From Sedimentibacter sp. SX930 (lineage in GTDB: Bacteria; Bacillota; Bacilli; Lactobacillales; Aerococcaceae), in assembly GCA_002155105.1 (NCBI GenBank), contig MUZD01000005.1:124001-188000 (forward strand): a stretch of DNA of 64,000 bases, written 5' to 3'. The stretch's first letter is position 1; the number at the start of each line of letters is the position of its first letter. The notes under the pieces were generated by a model. That model had not been told where the DNA came from. It did no database searches and saw nothing but the letters and a program-made list of their open reading frames with translations. The position numbers and the translations under genes were made by a program. Shown here one piece after another: positions 52,726 through 63,415 of this stretch.

Positions 52726-53706
52726 ATGAAAATTCATTCGATGTGGGACCAGTATCCGCTGTTGCAGGCGGAATTGGTCGCCACCAATGAGCTGTTGGAA
52801 AAAAATATAACGCTCAAAAACCGGGCGGTCAGGGAAGCGATCCTTGCAAGGCTGCTTTCGGGCGGGAAGATGCTGCGGCCGGCCTATTGCCTGTTGTTTT
52901 CCTACTATTCCCCGCAACGGGATGCGGAGCGGGCGCAGGCGATTGCGGCTGCGGTGGAGTTATTGCATACGGCGACGTTGATGCACGATGACGTCATCGA
53001 TGAAGCCGGCACTCGCCGCGGCCAGGAGACGATGAACCGGGCATTCGGCAATCAGATCGCCGTCTATTCGGGGGATTACCTCTTCACGGTCTGTTTCCGC
53101 TTGTTGTCCGATTATGCCGGCGACGCGGCTGTGCTAAAGATCGACACGAACGGGATGGAAAGCATCCTGATCGGCGAGCTGAATCAGATGGATATGCGCT
53201 ACAATCCGGACATGCGTATGCGCGATTATTTGCGCCAGATCCAAGGCAAGACGGCCCAGCTCTTCGCGTTGAGCTGTTATGCCGGGGCCTATGGATCGGT
53301 TGAGGACGAGAAGTTGGCGCAACTGGCCTATCGGATCGGCCACGATATCGGCATGGCCTTCCAGGTCATGGATGATGTCTTGGATTACACCCAGGACGAA
53401 AAGACCTTGGGCAAACCGGCTCTAAGCGACTTCCGCAACGGCATCTACACAGCACCTGTGCTGTATGCGATGCAGGCCGACCGCAAAGCCTTCGCTACCT
53501 ACATCGCCAAAGGGGCGGATGTGACCGCTGCGGAGCTCGCGGAGATCCATGTTTTGGTGGAACGCTATGGCGGCAATCGCGCTGCACAGGCGTTGGCCAA
53601 GAAATACACGACGAAAGCGCTGAAGCTGATCAAGAAATTGCCGGATCATCCCGTAAAGGAAACGCTAACGAAATTAACTGAGCAATTGCTTTATCGCAAT
53701 ATGTAG
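52726..53706 (+). CDS. dmkB: Polyprenyl diphosphate synthase (DmkB-like)
   Basis: 326 residues. Both aspartate-rich motifs are present: first LMHDDVIDEAGTRRG (about 85-99) and second FQVMDDVLDYTQDEKT (about 208-223), plus GGKMLRPA. It makes the long isoprenoid chain used as quinone side chain. Within this locus it corresponds to DmkB, supplying the demethylmenaquinone used by Ndh2. A general heptaprenyl synthase for all menaquinone is the alternative. Starts at ATG 52726 with AAGGAG upstream. Confidence 0.9.
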   Translation: MKIHSMWDQYPLLQAELVATNELLEKNITLKNRAVREAILARLLSGGKMLRPAYCLLFSYYSPQRDAERAQAIAAAVELLHTATLMHDDVIDEAGTRRGQETMNRAFGNQIAVYSGDYLFTVCFRLLSDYAGDAAVLKIDTNGMESILIGELNQMDMRYNPDMRMRDYLRQIQGKTAQLFALSCYAGAYGSVEDEKLAQLAYRIGHDIGMAFQVMDDVLDYTQDEKTLGKPALSDFRNGIYTAPVLYAMQADRKAFATYIAKGADVTAAELAEIHVLVERYGGNRAAQALAKKYTTKALKLIKKLPDHPVKETLTKLTEQLLYRNM

Positions 53707-53803
53707 CAAAGCTGTTGCGACACGTTATGTGGATTGATAGCATTGCATTTTGAAATAAAACATTAGAAAATAATGGTTTTTTAGTGAAATATAAGGATTT
53801 TAT

Positions 53804-53879
53804 TTGGCTAAAGATGTAACAAATGGTATGATAAGTAAGTGGAAAGATATAGGGGTCTTGTGATTGGAATCACATATCT
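53804..53879 (+). promoter_or_regulatory. Promoter and leader stem of pplA
   Basis: TTGGCT (53804-53809), 17 bases, TATGAT (53827-53832). The leader then folds as AGATAT..GTGATT / AATCAC..ATATCT (about 53847-53879), a 5' stem that could stabilise the mRNA. Confidence 0.65.
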
Positions 53880-53917
53880 AACCGCTATCATAATAATAGA
53901 ACAGGGTGGGATAGATT

Positions 53918-54472
53918 ATGGAATTAAAGAAAACGTTATCTACGGCAACTCTTTTGCTGGCATCAACTTTCGTATTAGCAGCTTGCGGCGGAGCCGACAC
54001 AGAAACAGAATCTTCAGAAGCAGCTTCATCCGAAGTTGTAGTTGAATCTTCATCAGAAGCATCTTCAGAAGCTACTTCAGAAGCGGCAGCTGAATTAAAA
54101 GACGGCACTTATACATTGGTTGAAAAGAACTTCGACACTCGTGGCTGGAAAACTGAATTCTCGATCACTGTTGTGGACGGCAAAATCACGGAATCTGCAT
54201 ATGAGAACGTGAACGAAGCCGGCGCGAAGAAATCTGAAGATGCAGACTACCAAGCTAGAATGGTAGAAAAAGCTGGCGTGGGCCCTGCTGACTATTTCCC
54301 AGCATTGAACAACCAGTTAGTTGAAAAACAAGATCCAGATGCGGTGGAAGTCGTTACTGGTGCAACAGGTTCTACTGAAACTTTCAAGAAGTACGCTCCA
54401 GTATTGATTGAAGCAGCAGAAGCTGGCGATACAACTATAATCGAAGTCGACAACGTAGTCGAAGCAGAATAA
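53918..54472 (+). CDS. pplA: FMN-binding surface lipoprotein (PplA-like)
   Basis: 184 residues. Signal peptide with lipobox LAAC (Cys near 23), then a Ser/Glu-rich linker (about 27-62) that spans the wall. One FMN_bind domain follows, ending in the flavinylation motif TGATGST (about 147-153), where FmnB would attach FMN to a Thr or Ser. Listeria PplA has two such domains; this one has one. The terminal electron carrier to extracellular acceptors in the EET model. Own promoter and terminator imply high, separate expression. Confidence 0.9.
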   Translation: MELKKTLSTATLLLASTFVLAACGGADTETESSEAASSEVVVESSSEASSEATSEAAAELKDGTYTLVEKNFDTRGWKTEFSITVVDGKITESAYENVNEAGAKKSEDADYQARMVEKAGVGPADYFPALNNQLVEKQDPDAVEVVTGATGSTETFKKYAPVLIEAAEAGDTTIIEVDNVVEAE

Positions 54473-54522
54473 GCTGGATTTCCGCCTTTTTAGGTGGAAT
54501 CACTAAGAAAAAAGATTATCAT

Positions 54523-54564
54523 AGACAGGTAGGGACAGCGTTCTTGTTCCTGCCTGTCTTTTTA
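54523..54564 (+). terminator. Terminator of pplA
   Basis: AGACAGG / CCTGTCT with partial inner pairing, then TTTTT. Confidence 0.85.
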
Positions 54565-54586
54565 AATGTAGATACGGGGTGAGCGG

Positions 54587-55654
54587 ATGAAAAAATATAT
54601 GAACAAGGCCGGTCTGGCAGGCGCATTGTCATTGGCGCTCCTTTTTGGGGGTTGTGGCAATGGGGGCGTGCAGGAAGCAACGGAGATACGGAAAGAACCA
54701 TATGAGAAAACGGAATTTTTGATGGGGACTTATGTGACGGTGCGCGTCTATGACGAAGGCAAAGAGGCAGTTCTGGAAGAGGCGTTCGACCGCGTCGCCG
54801 AACTGGCCGACAAAATCACTGTGAATGAGCCTGGGTCGGAAGTCGATGCGGTGAATGCGGCGGCAGGGACGGAAGCTGTGCAGCTGTCGGAGGATGTCTA
54901 CCCGTTGGTGCGGAGCGCGTGGGATTACAGCGAGGCATCCGACGGTGACTTTGACCTGTCGATCGGGCCGATCACCGAACTCTGGCATATCGGTTTCGAT
55001 GATGCCAGAAAGCCGGAGCAGAGCGAAATCGATGCGGCGCTGACTTTGGTCGACTATGAGCGCGTCGTACTGGATGATGCAGCGCAGACCGTTCAGTTGG
55101 CGGATGCGGGGATGCGCTTGGACTTGGGCGCCATCGCCAAGGGCTACATCACCGACGAAGTGAAGGAACTCCTGGTGAAGGAAGGCGTGACGACCGCCAT
55201 CATCGACCTCGGTGGCAACGTCTATGTGCTCGGGGGTTCGCCGTTGCGCGAAGGGGAGTCCTGGAACGTAGGCATCCAGGACCCATTGGCGGCGCGCGGG
55301 GAGACCATCGGCAAGACGAAACAAAAAGACCGTTCGATCGTGACTTCCGGCATCTATGAACGCTACATCGAAGTGGATGGCGTCAGCTATCACCATCTGA
55401 TGGATCCGGAAACGGGCTATCCATTCGATAACGACATCGCCGGCGTTTCGATCCTGTCCGATAAGTCGATCGATGGGGATGCCTTATCGACGCTCGTCTT
55501 CGGTCTCGGGATGGAAGCGGGTTTGGCCTACGTCAACGAGAGGGACGATATCGAAGCCGTTTTTGTGACAAAGGACAAGAAAGTCTATGTTTCGGACGGT
55601 TTGACGGATAATTTTGAACTGACCAACGACGATTACGTTTGGGAAAATGAATAG
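54587..55654 (+). CDS. fmnB: FAD:protein FMN transferase lipoprotein (ApbE/FmnB)
   Basis: 355 residues. Lipoprotein signal with LLFGGC (Cys near 23). ApbE domain: LMGTYVTVRVY, DFDLSIGPITELWHIG, RLDLGAIAKGYITDEV (FAD-binding), ITSGIYERY-like IVTSGIYERY and HHLMDPETGYP, with Asp/Thr metal ligands near DGDALST. It transfers FMN from FAD to Thr/Ser of extracytoplasmic proteins; PplA, encoded just upstream, is the obvious target. Followed by dmkA 11 bases downstream. Ribosome site GGGGTGAG. Confidence 0.93.
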   Translation: MKKYMNKAGLAGALSLALLFGGCGNGGVQEATEIRKEPYEKTEFLMGTYVTVRVYDEGKEAVLEEAFDRVAELADKITVNEPGSEVDAVNAAAGTEAVQLSEDVYPLVRSAWDYSEASDGDFDLSIGPITELWHIGFDDARKPEQSEIDAALTLVDYERVVLDDAAQTVQLADAGMRLDLGAIAKGYITDEVKELLVKEGVTTAIIDLGGNVYVLGGSPLREGESWNVGIQDPLAARGETIGKTKQKDRSIVTSGIYERYIEVDGVSYHHLMDPETGYPFDNDIAGVSILSDKSIDGDALSTLVFGLGMEAGLAYVNERDDIEAVFVTKDKKVYVSDGLTDNFELTNDDYVWENE

Positions 55655-55665
55655 GGGTGAATGAT

Positions 55666-56607
55666 ATGAATGTACCTGTATTTTTGGAATTTGTGGAAAT
55701 CAAGACCAAGTTGGCAAGCCTGTTTCCGTTTGTGTTGGGGACCTTGTTTACGCTCTACCATTTCGGCAGCATCAATGCGCTTAACACGATTTTGTTCTTC
55801 ATCGCCATGGTCGTTTTTGACATGGCGACGACGGCCATCAACAACACGATGGACTTCGTGAAGGCGAAGAATCTGGTTTACCGCGACGAGGAAAACATCC
55901 TCGGGAAAGCGGGGATTTCCGTCAAACAGGCCGCTAAGATCATCGTTTCGATGATCGCGTTCGCAGCGCTGCTCGGTTTGATCCTGACGGCGCGCACCAA
56001 TCTGTTGCTGTTGGTGATCGGGGCGCTCTGCTTTGCGATCGGAATCCTCTATACGTTCGGACCGTTCCCGATTTCGCGGATGCCTTTGGGAGAGGTGGCT
56101 TCGGGACTGACGATGGGCTTCGGCATCTTTTTCATCGCCGTGTTCGTGAACGTCCCGGCCGGAACGTTGGCATCGCTTCTGTTGCAATGGCCTAACTTTA
56201 CGCTAGCGGGGAACATAGCGACGCTGCTGATCATCCTGCTTCAGTCAGCGCCGCTTGTGTTCAGCATCGCCAACATCATGCTGGCGAACAATATCTGCGA
56301 CTATGAAACCGACATTTCCAATCACCGCTACACGTTGACTTTCTACATCGGTAAGCCGGTTGCTGTGCGCCTGTATGCCTGGTTGTACTACGGGGCATTC
56401 GCCGCCACAACAATTTCGGTGCTGTTCGGCATCTATCCGGTCTGGATGCTGTTCATCTGGGCGATCTTCCCGGTCATCCAGCGCAACATCAACCGCTTCA
56501 GAGCCAAACAGGACAAAGCGACGACCTTCAACTTGGCGATCAAAAATCTGATCCTATATCACGGTTTGGAGATCATCCTGCTGGTTGTGTCGCTTATCCT
56601 GAAATGA
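55666..56607 (+). CDS. dmkA: UbiA-family prenyltransferase (DmkA/MenA-like)
   Basis: 313 residues from ATG 55666 (AGGGGTGA upstream; GTG 55657 overlaps it). About eight to nine membrane segments. The two Asp-rich loops are NNTMDFVKAKN (about 68-78) and ANNICDYETDISNHRYT (about 207-223). It attaches a polyprenyl chain to 1,4-dihydroxy-2-naphthoate, giving demethylmenaquinone. In the electron-transfer locus it is the DmkA counterpart, making the pool dedicated to Ndh2. Overlaps the acetyltransferase by four bases. Confidence 0.9.
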   Translation: MNVPVFLEFVEIKTKLASLFPFVLGTLFTLYHFGSINALNTILFFIAMVVFDMATTAINNTMDFVKAKNLVYRDEENILGKAGISVKQAAKIIVSMIAFAALLGLILTARTNLLLLVIGALCFAIGILYTFGPFPISRMPLGEVASGLTMGFGIFFIAVFVNVPAGTLASLLLQWPNFTLAGNIATLLIILLQSAPLVFSIANIMLANNICDYETDISNHRYTLTFYIGKPVAVRLYAWLYYGAFAATTISVLFGIYPVWMLFIWAIFPVIQRNINRFRAKQDKATTFNLAIKNLILYHGLEIILLVVSLILK

Positions 56608-57086
56608 TCACGATCAGACACGGAGCCCCTGCGGATGAGTTATTTCTGAAGGAAATGACTTATCAGGCGATCTATTCGCCCAAAGGCGGGGGCTTTTTGC
56701 CGCGGAAGGTATTGGAAGAACCGGCAATCCGGCGCTACTATGCGGACTTCGGCAGAGAAGGCGATTTGGCCTTCCTTGCGCTGTCCGATGGTGAAGCGGT
56801 CGGGGCGGTATGGATCCGTTTTGCGACGGCTGCCCCGAAAGGTTACGGCTTCGTCCGCTTAGACGTGCCGGAACTCACAATCGCGGTGCTGCCGAATTTC
56901 CGGGGGCGCGGCATCGGGAAGTCGCTGCTGGAGCGGATGTTGATTCATCTGCGGGCAACGGATTTGGAGGCTGTCGCCTTGAGTGTGTCCCGCTCCAATC
57001 CGGCGCGCAAACTCTATGAGCGTCACGGATTCCGCGTATTGAAAAAACAGAAAAATTCTTGCACGATGTTGCTCGAATTAACATGA
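56604..57086 (+). CDS. GNAT-family N-acetyltransferase
   Basis: 160 residues, coupled to dmkA by an ATGA overlap. Motif A of the GNAT fold is LTIAVLPNFRGRGIGKSLLERML with the R/Q-x-x-G-x-G/A pyrophosphate loop, and motif B is ALSVSRSNPARKLYERHGFRVL. The acceptor cannot be deduced. It is not part of the core electron-transfer set described in Listeria and may be a passenger gene. Confidence 0.85.
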   Translation: MITIRHGAPADELFLKEMTYQAIYSPKGGGFLPRKVLEEPAIRRYYADFGREGDLAFLALSDGEAVGAVWIRFATAAPKGYGFVRLDVPELTIAVLPNFRGRGIGKSLLERMLIHLRATDLEAVALSVSRSNPARKLYERHGFRVLKKQKNSCTMLLELT

Positions 57087-57169
57087 CTATACAATGAAAC
57101 GTTTTCATAATGATGTTCTCGAAAAGCTTTTAAAATTGTGTCTGAAATGTTACTTCTTACTTTTAATGA

Positions 57170-59542
<2,373 letters not shown>

Positions 59543-59592
59543 GAAGCAAGATTCAACGCGGATAAGGTAATGCAGAAATGAATAGCGCAACG

Positions 59593-59628
59593 AAAAGGTT
59601 TCCGGTCTCAGATCCGGAGGCCTTTTTG
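59593..59628 (+). terminator. Terminator of ptsG
   Basis: AAAAGG..TCCGG / CCGGA..CCTTTTT, then GTATTTTT. Confidence 0.88.
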
Positions 59629-59660
59629 TATTTTTAGGCGCTTCCGTAAAAATAAAAAGG

Positions 59661-59689
59661 TTGACTATTTGGGGCAGGCGCTCTAATAT
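59661..59689 (+). promoter_or_regulatory. Promoter of rpmG-secE
   Basis: TTGACT (59661-59666), 17 bases, TAATAT (59684-59689). Confidence 0.75.
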
Positions 59690-59734
59690 TAGCTTGTATT
59701 GTGTACACAAATAGAGAGAAAATAGGTGAGCGAC

Positions 59735-59887
59735 ATGGCTATCAGAAAAGCCGCATTAGCCTGTACCGTATGTGGATCAAGGAACTACACCATCACACCT
59801 ACTGAAAAAGGTCGTACAGAACGTTTGGAAGTCAAGAAATTTTGCCGGTACTGCGGAAAGCATACCTTGCACAAAGAAACGAAATAA
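59735..59887 (+). CDS. rpmG: Ribosomal protein bL33
   Basis: 50 residues; starts [18 protein letters not shown] and ends HTLHKETK. Two CxxC pairs (CTVC and CRYC) make this the zinc-binding form. AGGTGAG lies 5 bases before ATG 59735. Part of the large ribosomal subunit. It resumes the ancestral order sigH-rpmG-secE-nusG after the electron-transfer insertion. Confidence 0.95.
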   Translation: MAIRKAALACTVCGSRNYTITPTEKGRTERLEVKKFCRYCGKHTLHKETK

Positions 59888-59922
59888 AGACGAAACTGGC
59901 AACATATAGTAGGAGGATAAGC

Positions 59923-60093
59923 ATGAAATTTCTGAAGAGCGTAGCGGATGAAATGAAGCAAGTGACTTGGCCGACTGGTAAGGAATTAGCAAAATATACA
60001 AATACAGTAGTCGTTACAACCATTCTATTCGGGATATTTTTTGCCGCAGTAGATTTTGGGATCACAGAGGCGATGGATTTAATCTTAAATTAA
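59923..60093 (+). CDS. secE: Preprotein translocase subunit SecE
   Basis: 56 residues, the short single-helix Gram-positive form. Amphipathic N-terminus MKFLKSVADEMKQVTWPTGKEL with the conserved VTWPT segment, then one membrane helix (about 29-52). It stabilises SecY in the translocon. AGGAGG lies 6 bases before ATG 59923. Between rpmG and nusG as in most bacteria. Confidence 0.94.
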   Translation: MKFLKSVADEMKQVTWPTGKELAKYTNTVVVTTILFGIFFAAVDFGITEAMDLILN

Positions 60094-60127
60094 AAGAAGA
60101 TTTGTAGCCATACGGTCTTCGTGATGC

Positions 60128-60180
60128 TATAATGTTAACGCCGTACAGAAGGAACCTTTCAAAGACAGGAAGGTTTTTTT
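60128..60180 (+). promoter_or_regulatory. Extended -10 promoter and weak hairpin before nusG
   Basis: TGCTATAAT (TATAAT at 60128-60133), then a short AACCTT / AAGGTT hairpin followed by TTTTTT (60155-60180). Possibly a promoter plus leader attenuator for nusG. Confidence 0.5.
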
Positions 60181-60232
60181 GTTTACAAAAAACGAAGTCA
60201 AATAAAAATCCACCAAGAAAGAAGATGCAGAA

Positions 60233-60781
60233 ATGGAAACGATCGAAAACGAAAAACAATGGTATGTATTGCACACTTATTCAGGTTATGAGAACAAAGT
60301 GAAGCTGAACATCGAATCGCGTGCGCAAAGCATGAATATGGAAGACCATATCTTCCGCGTTGTCATCCCTGAAGAAGAGCAAGTAGAAGTGAAGGACGGC
60401 AAAGAGAAGGCGACTACGCAAAAAACCTTCCCTGGTTATGTATTGGTTGAAATGATCATGTCTGATGAAGCGTGGTTCGTTGTCCGTAATACACCGGGCG
60501 TTACCGGTTTCGTCGGATCGCATGGAGCAGGAAGCAAGCCATCCGCTTTATTGAATGAAGAAATCGAAGTCATTCTGAAGCGCATGGGTATGAGCACACG
60601 CATGCATGACGTGAAATTCGAAAAAGGCGAGCCTGTCACCATCACCGATGGCGCATTCAATGGCTTGTCAGGGTTCGTTGAAGAAGTGGACAGCGAAAAA
60701 GGCAAGTTGAAAGTCATGATCGAAATGTTCGGCCGCGAAACGATTGCCGAGCTCGATTACGACCAAGTAGATAAAGGTTAA
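60233..60781 (+). CDS. nusG: Transcription termination/antitermination factor NusG
   Basis: 182 residues. The NGN domain covers about 1-115: KQWYVLHTYSGYENKVK, then PGYVLVEMIM and VRNTPGVTGFVG. The C-terminal KOW domain has FEKGEPVTITDGAFNGLSGFVEEVD. It binds RNA polymerase to modulate pausing and couples transcription with translation. ATG 60233, with AAGAAAGAAG as a weak ribosome site. Conserved secE-nusG-rplK order. Confidence 0.96.
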   Translation: METIENEKQWYVLHTYSGYENKVKLNIESRAQSMNMEDHIFRVVIPEEEQVEVKDGKEKATTQKTFPGYVLVEMIMSDEAWFVVRNTPGVTGFVGSHGAGSKPSALLNEEIEVILKRMGMSTRMHDVKFEKGEPVTITDGAFNGLSGFVEEVDSEKGKLKVMIEMFGRETIAELDYDQVDKG

Positions 60782-60789
60782 AAAAACTA

Positions 60790-60818
60790 TTGCATTTATT
60801 TGGGTGTACTGATATAAT
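60790..60818 (+). promoter_or_regulatory. Promoter of rplK-rplA
   Basis: TTGCAT (60790-60795), 17 bases, TATAAT (60813-60818). An approximately 80-base leader follows. Confidence 0.75.
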
Positions 60819-60908
60819 GTATCGGTACGTTCAGGCGTATGGATTGAGTGGGAGGGGAAATCTTAACCCCATTAAACCACATCACGAACAATCAAGGAGG
60901 TATGTCTC

Positions 60909-61334
60909 GTGGCTAAAAAAGTTGTTAAATTAGTTAAGTTACAAATTCCTGCAGGTAAAGCATCTCCTGCTCCACCAGTAGGTCCAGCTTTGGGTCAAGC
61001 ACAAGTAAACATCATGGGATTCTGTAAAGAATTCAATGCACGTACAGCTGACCAAGCAGGTATGATCATTCCCGTTGTTATTTCTGTATATGAAGATCGT
61101 TCATTCACCTTCATTACTAAAACTCCTCCAGCTCCAGTATTACTGAAAAAAGCTGCAGGTATCGAATCAGGTTCAGGCGAACCGAACAAGAAAAAAGTTG
61201 GTACCGTAACACGTGACCAAGTTAAAGAAATCGCTGAAACAAAAATGGTAGACTTGAATGCAGCAGACGTAGAAGCTGCTATGCGTATGGTCGAAGGTAC
61301 TGCCCGTTCAATGGGTATTACAGTTCAAGACTAA
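60909..61334 (+). CDS. rplK: Ribosomal protein uL11
   Basis: 141 residues from GTG 60909 (AAGGAGG upstream). [18 protein letters not shown] and the proline-rich [12 protein letters not shown] loop are diagnostic. The C-terminal 23S rRNA-binding domain includes [14 protein letters not shown]. It forms the GTPase-associated centre with 23S rRNA and is involved in stringent-response signalling. Codon use is strongly biased, as expected for highly expressed genes. Confidence 0.97.
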   Translation: MAKKVVKLVKLQIPAGKASPAPPVGPALGQAQVNIMGFCKEFNARTADQAGMIIPVVISVYEDRSFTFITKTPPAPVLLKKAAGIESGSGEPNKKKVGTVTRDQVKEIAETKMVDLNAADVEAAMRMVEGTARSMGITVQD

Positions 61335-61354
61335 TTCAAAATGCAGCTTCTCAT

Positions 61355-61390
61355 GTGGCCTTCCGAACGCTCGCAAGGCGTTCTTGGCCA
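61355..61390 (+). promoter_or_regulatory. Hairpin between rplK and rplA
   Basis: GTGGCC..GAACGC / GCGTTC..GGCCAC, no U-tract. A candidate L1 binding site or RNA-processing stem; untested. Confidence 0.5.
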
Positions 61391-61438
61391 CACGTGGGAG
61401 GTTAATCCGTTAAAACCACAATCTAGGAGGAAAATTCA

Positions 61439-62128
61439 ATGGCTAAAAAAAGTAAAAAATTCCAAGATGCTGCCAAAAAAGTCGATTCTACTAAATCATA
61501 TTCAGTAGAAGAAGCAGTAGCATTAGCGAAAGAAGTCGATTTTGCAAAATTCGACGCAACTGTTGAGGTCGCTTACCGTTTAGGGATCGACACTCGTAAA
61601 AATGACCAACAAATCCGTGGAGCAGTTGTGCTTCCAAACGGAACTGGTAAAACACAACGCGTTTTAGTGTTCGCTAAAGGCGAAAAAGCTAAAGAAGCTG
61701 AAGCTGCTGGTGCAGACTACGTAGGCGACGCTGACATGGTTCAAAAAATCCAAGGCGGATGGTTTGACTTTGACGTTGTTGTTGCAACTCCTGACATGAT
61801 GGGTGAAGTTGGACGTTTGGGTCGTGTATTGGGACCTAAAGGCTTGATGCCAAACCCTAAAACAGGTACTGTAACAATGGACGTAACGAAAGCTATTGAC
61901 GAAATCAAAGCTGGTAAAGTTACATACCGTGCTGACAAAGCTGGTAACATCCACGTTCCTATCGGTAAAGTATCATTCGACGATGCTAAATTGTTGGAAA
62001 ACTTCCGTACGATCCACGATGTAATCGTGAAAGCTAAACCAGCAACTGCTAAAGGCCAATACGTTAAAAACGTAAGTGTAACAACTACATTTGGACCTGG
62101 CGTTAAAGTGGACGCAAGCTCTTTATAA
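61439..62128 (+). CDS. rplA: Ribosomal protein uL1
   Basis: 229 residues. [16 protein letters not shown] start, [21 protein letters not shown] in the second domain, and the closing [13 protein letters not shown] are all standard. It binds 23S rRNA at the L1 stalk and normally represses translation of its own operon. AGGAGG lies before ATG 61439. Highly biased codon use. Confidence 0.97.
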   Translation: MAKKSKKFQDAAKKVDSTKSYSVEEAVALAKEVDFAKFDATVEVAYRLGIDTRKNDQQIRGAVVLPNGTGKTQRVLVFAKGEKAKEAEAAGADYVGDADMVQKIQGGWFDFDVVVATPDMMGEVGRLGRVLGPKGLMPNPKTGTVTMDVTKAIDEIKAGKVTYRADKAGNIHVPIGKVSFDDAKLLENFRTIHDVIVKAKPATAKGQYVKNVSVTTTFGPGVKVDASSL

Positions 62129-62135
62129 AAAAACC

Positions 62136-62164
62136 TTGACCTGAACGACTATCTTTGGTATAGT
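62136..62164 (+). promoter_or_regulatory. Promoter of rplJ-rplL
   Basis: TTGACC (62136-62141), 17 bases, TATAGT (62159-62164). Confidence 0.75.
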
Positions 62165-62169
62165 CGTTG

Positions 62170-62290
62170 AGGTTAATATATGCTACCGAAGACAGCAGGG
62201 GGTGCGAGCCTTAATATACCTGCCGAGGAAGAATCCAATGAGATATTTATGGATCCTCTATGTCTAGGTGACATAGAGTTTTTTGTTTTT
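62170..62290 (+). ncRNA. Ribosomal protein L10-type leader with attenuator
   Basis: A structured 120-base leader before rplJ. It has the GC-rich middle with AGCAGGGGGTGCGAG typical of L10 leaders and ends in a terminator-like stem CTCTATGTC / GACATAGAG followed by TTTTTTG (62256-62284). In related Firmicutes the L10(L12)4 complex binds such leaders for autoregulation. Confidence 0.75.
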
Positions 62291-62331
62291 ACAAGAAATT
62301 CTATCATAAAATCCAGGGGGTGAAATATAAG

Positions 62332-62832
62332 ATGAGTGAAGCTGCTATTGCAAAAAAACAATTGTTGGTTGAAGAACTAACAACAAAAATCCAAGAATCC
62401 GCATCTGTAGTCGTTGTTGATTATTTAGGTCTTACTGTTGAACAGGTGACTGAATTAAGAAAACAATTGCGTGAAGCTGGCGTAGAAATGAAAGTTATCA
62501 AAAACTCTCTAATGGTACGTGCTGCTGTCGCTGCAGGTTTGGAAGGAATGGAAAGCATTTTCAAAGGACCTACTGCTGTTGCATTCAGTTCTGAAGATGT
62601 TGTTGCTCCAGCCAAAATCATGGCTGAATTCGCAAAAACTGCTGATAAACTAGAAATCAAAGGTGGTATCGTTGAAGGTAACGTTTCTTCTAAAGAAGAA
62701 ATCGAAGCTTTGGCAAAACTACCAAACCGCGAAGGTATGCTTTCTATGTTACTTTCAGTACTACAAGCTCCAGTCCGCAACTTTGCGTTGGCTATTAAAG
62801 CTGTATCCGAGAAAGACGGCGAAGCTGCATAA
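62332..62832 (+). CDS. rplJ: Ribosomal protein uL10
   Basis: 166 residues from ATG 62332 (AGGGGGTGA 8 bases upstream; the frame is open to 62320). [17 protein letters not shown] and KNSLMVRAA are conserved uL10 segments, and a C-terminal helix binds L12 dimers. It is the base of the ribosomal stalk that recruits translational GTPases. Preceded by the L10-type leader, pointing to autoregulation. Confidence 0.97.
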   Translation: MSEAAIAKKQLLVEELTTKIQESASVVVVDYLGLTVEQVTELRKQLREAGVEMKVIKNSLMVRAAVAAGLEGMESIFKGPTAVAFSSEDVVAPAKIMAEFAKTADKLEIKGGIVEGNVSSKEEIEALAKLPNREGMLSMLLSVLQAPVRNFALAIKAVSEKDGEAA

Positions 62833-62914
62833 TCTGCAGTTCTGTTGAAGAATCAAACACAAGCTTCCATTCGGAGGCACAAAAAAACTTAAACCAAAAA
62901 CGGAGGAACACAAA

Positions 62915-63280
62915 ATGTCATTAAACATCGAAGCAATCATTGCTGACATCAAAGTAGCAACAGTTTTAGAATTAAACGACTTAGTAAAAGCTATCGAAGA
63001 AGAATTCGGCGTAACAGCTGCAGCTCCAGTAGCAGCAGCAGGTGCAGTAGCAGCAGCAGAAGAAGAGCAAACTGAATTCAACGTTGAATTAACTTCAGCT
63101 GGAGATTCAAAAATCAAAGTAATCAAAGTTGTACGTGAAGCTACAGGCCTAGGCTTGAAAGAAGCTAAAGCTTTAGTTGACGCTGCTCCTGGACTTATCA
63201 AGGAAGCTGTATCTAAAGAAGATGCTGAAGCATTGAAAGCTCAATTAGAAGAAGTTGGCGCTTCTGTAACAGTTAAATAA
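62915..63280 (+). CDS. rplL: Ribosomal protein bL12
   Basis: 121 residues. The N-terminal dimerisation domain [20 protein letters not shown] is followed by the Ala-rich hinge (about 35-50) and the C-terminal factor-binding domain with [20 protein letters not shown]. Multiple copies form the flexible stalk that stimulates EF-Tu and EF-G. GGAGG lies before ATG 62915. Followed by a strong terminator. Confidence 0.97.
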   Translation: MSLNIEAIIADIKVATVLELNDLVKAIEEEFGVTAAAPVAAAGAVAAAEEEQTEFNVELTSAGDSKIKVIKVVREATGLGLKEAKALVDAAPGLIKEAVSKEDAEALKAQLEEVGASVTVK

Positions 63281-63338
63281 TCTTTTTTCAAAAGATTGTT
63301 TCTACAGAAACACAATTCTTGATTGTGTAAATAGACTA

Positions 63339-63369
63339 GCCAGGATAAGCAATTATCCTGGCTTTTCTT
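63339..63369 (+). terminator. Terminator after rplL
   Basis: GCCAGGATAA / TTATCCTGGC, 4-base loop, then TTTTCTT. A weaker AATCTTTT/AAAAGATT stem lies just after the rplL stop. Confidence 0.92.
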
Positions 63370-63415
63370 ATATTTTCTGTGCAGTATCGGACTTCCGTCA
63401 GAAGGAGTTGAAAAT

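Noticed and set aside
60820-60908. Riboswitch in the rplK leader
   Set aside because: No recognisable aptamer core; the short leader is better explained as an ordinary ribosomal-protein operon 5' UTR.
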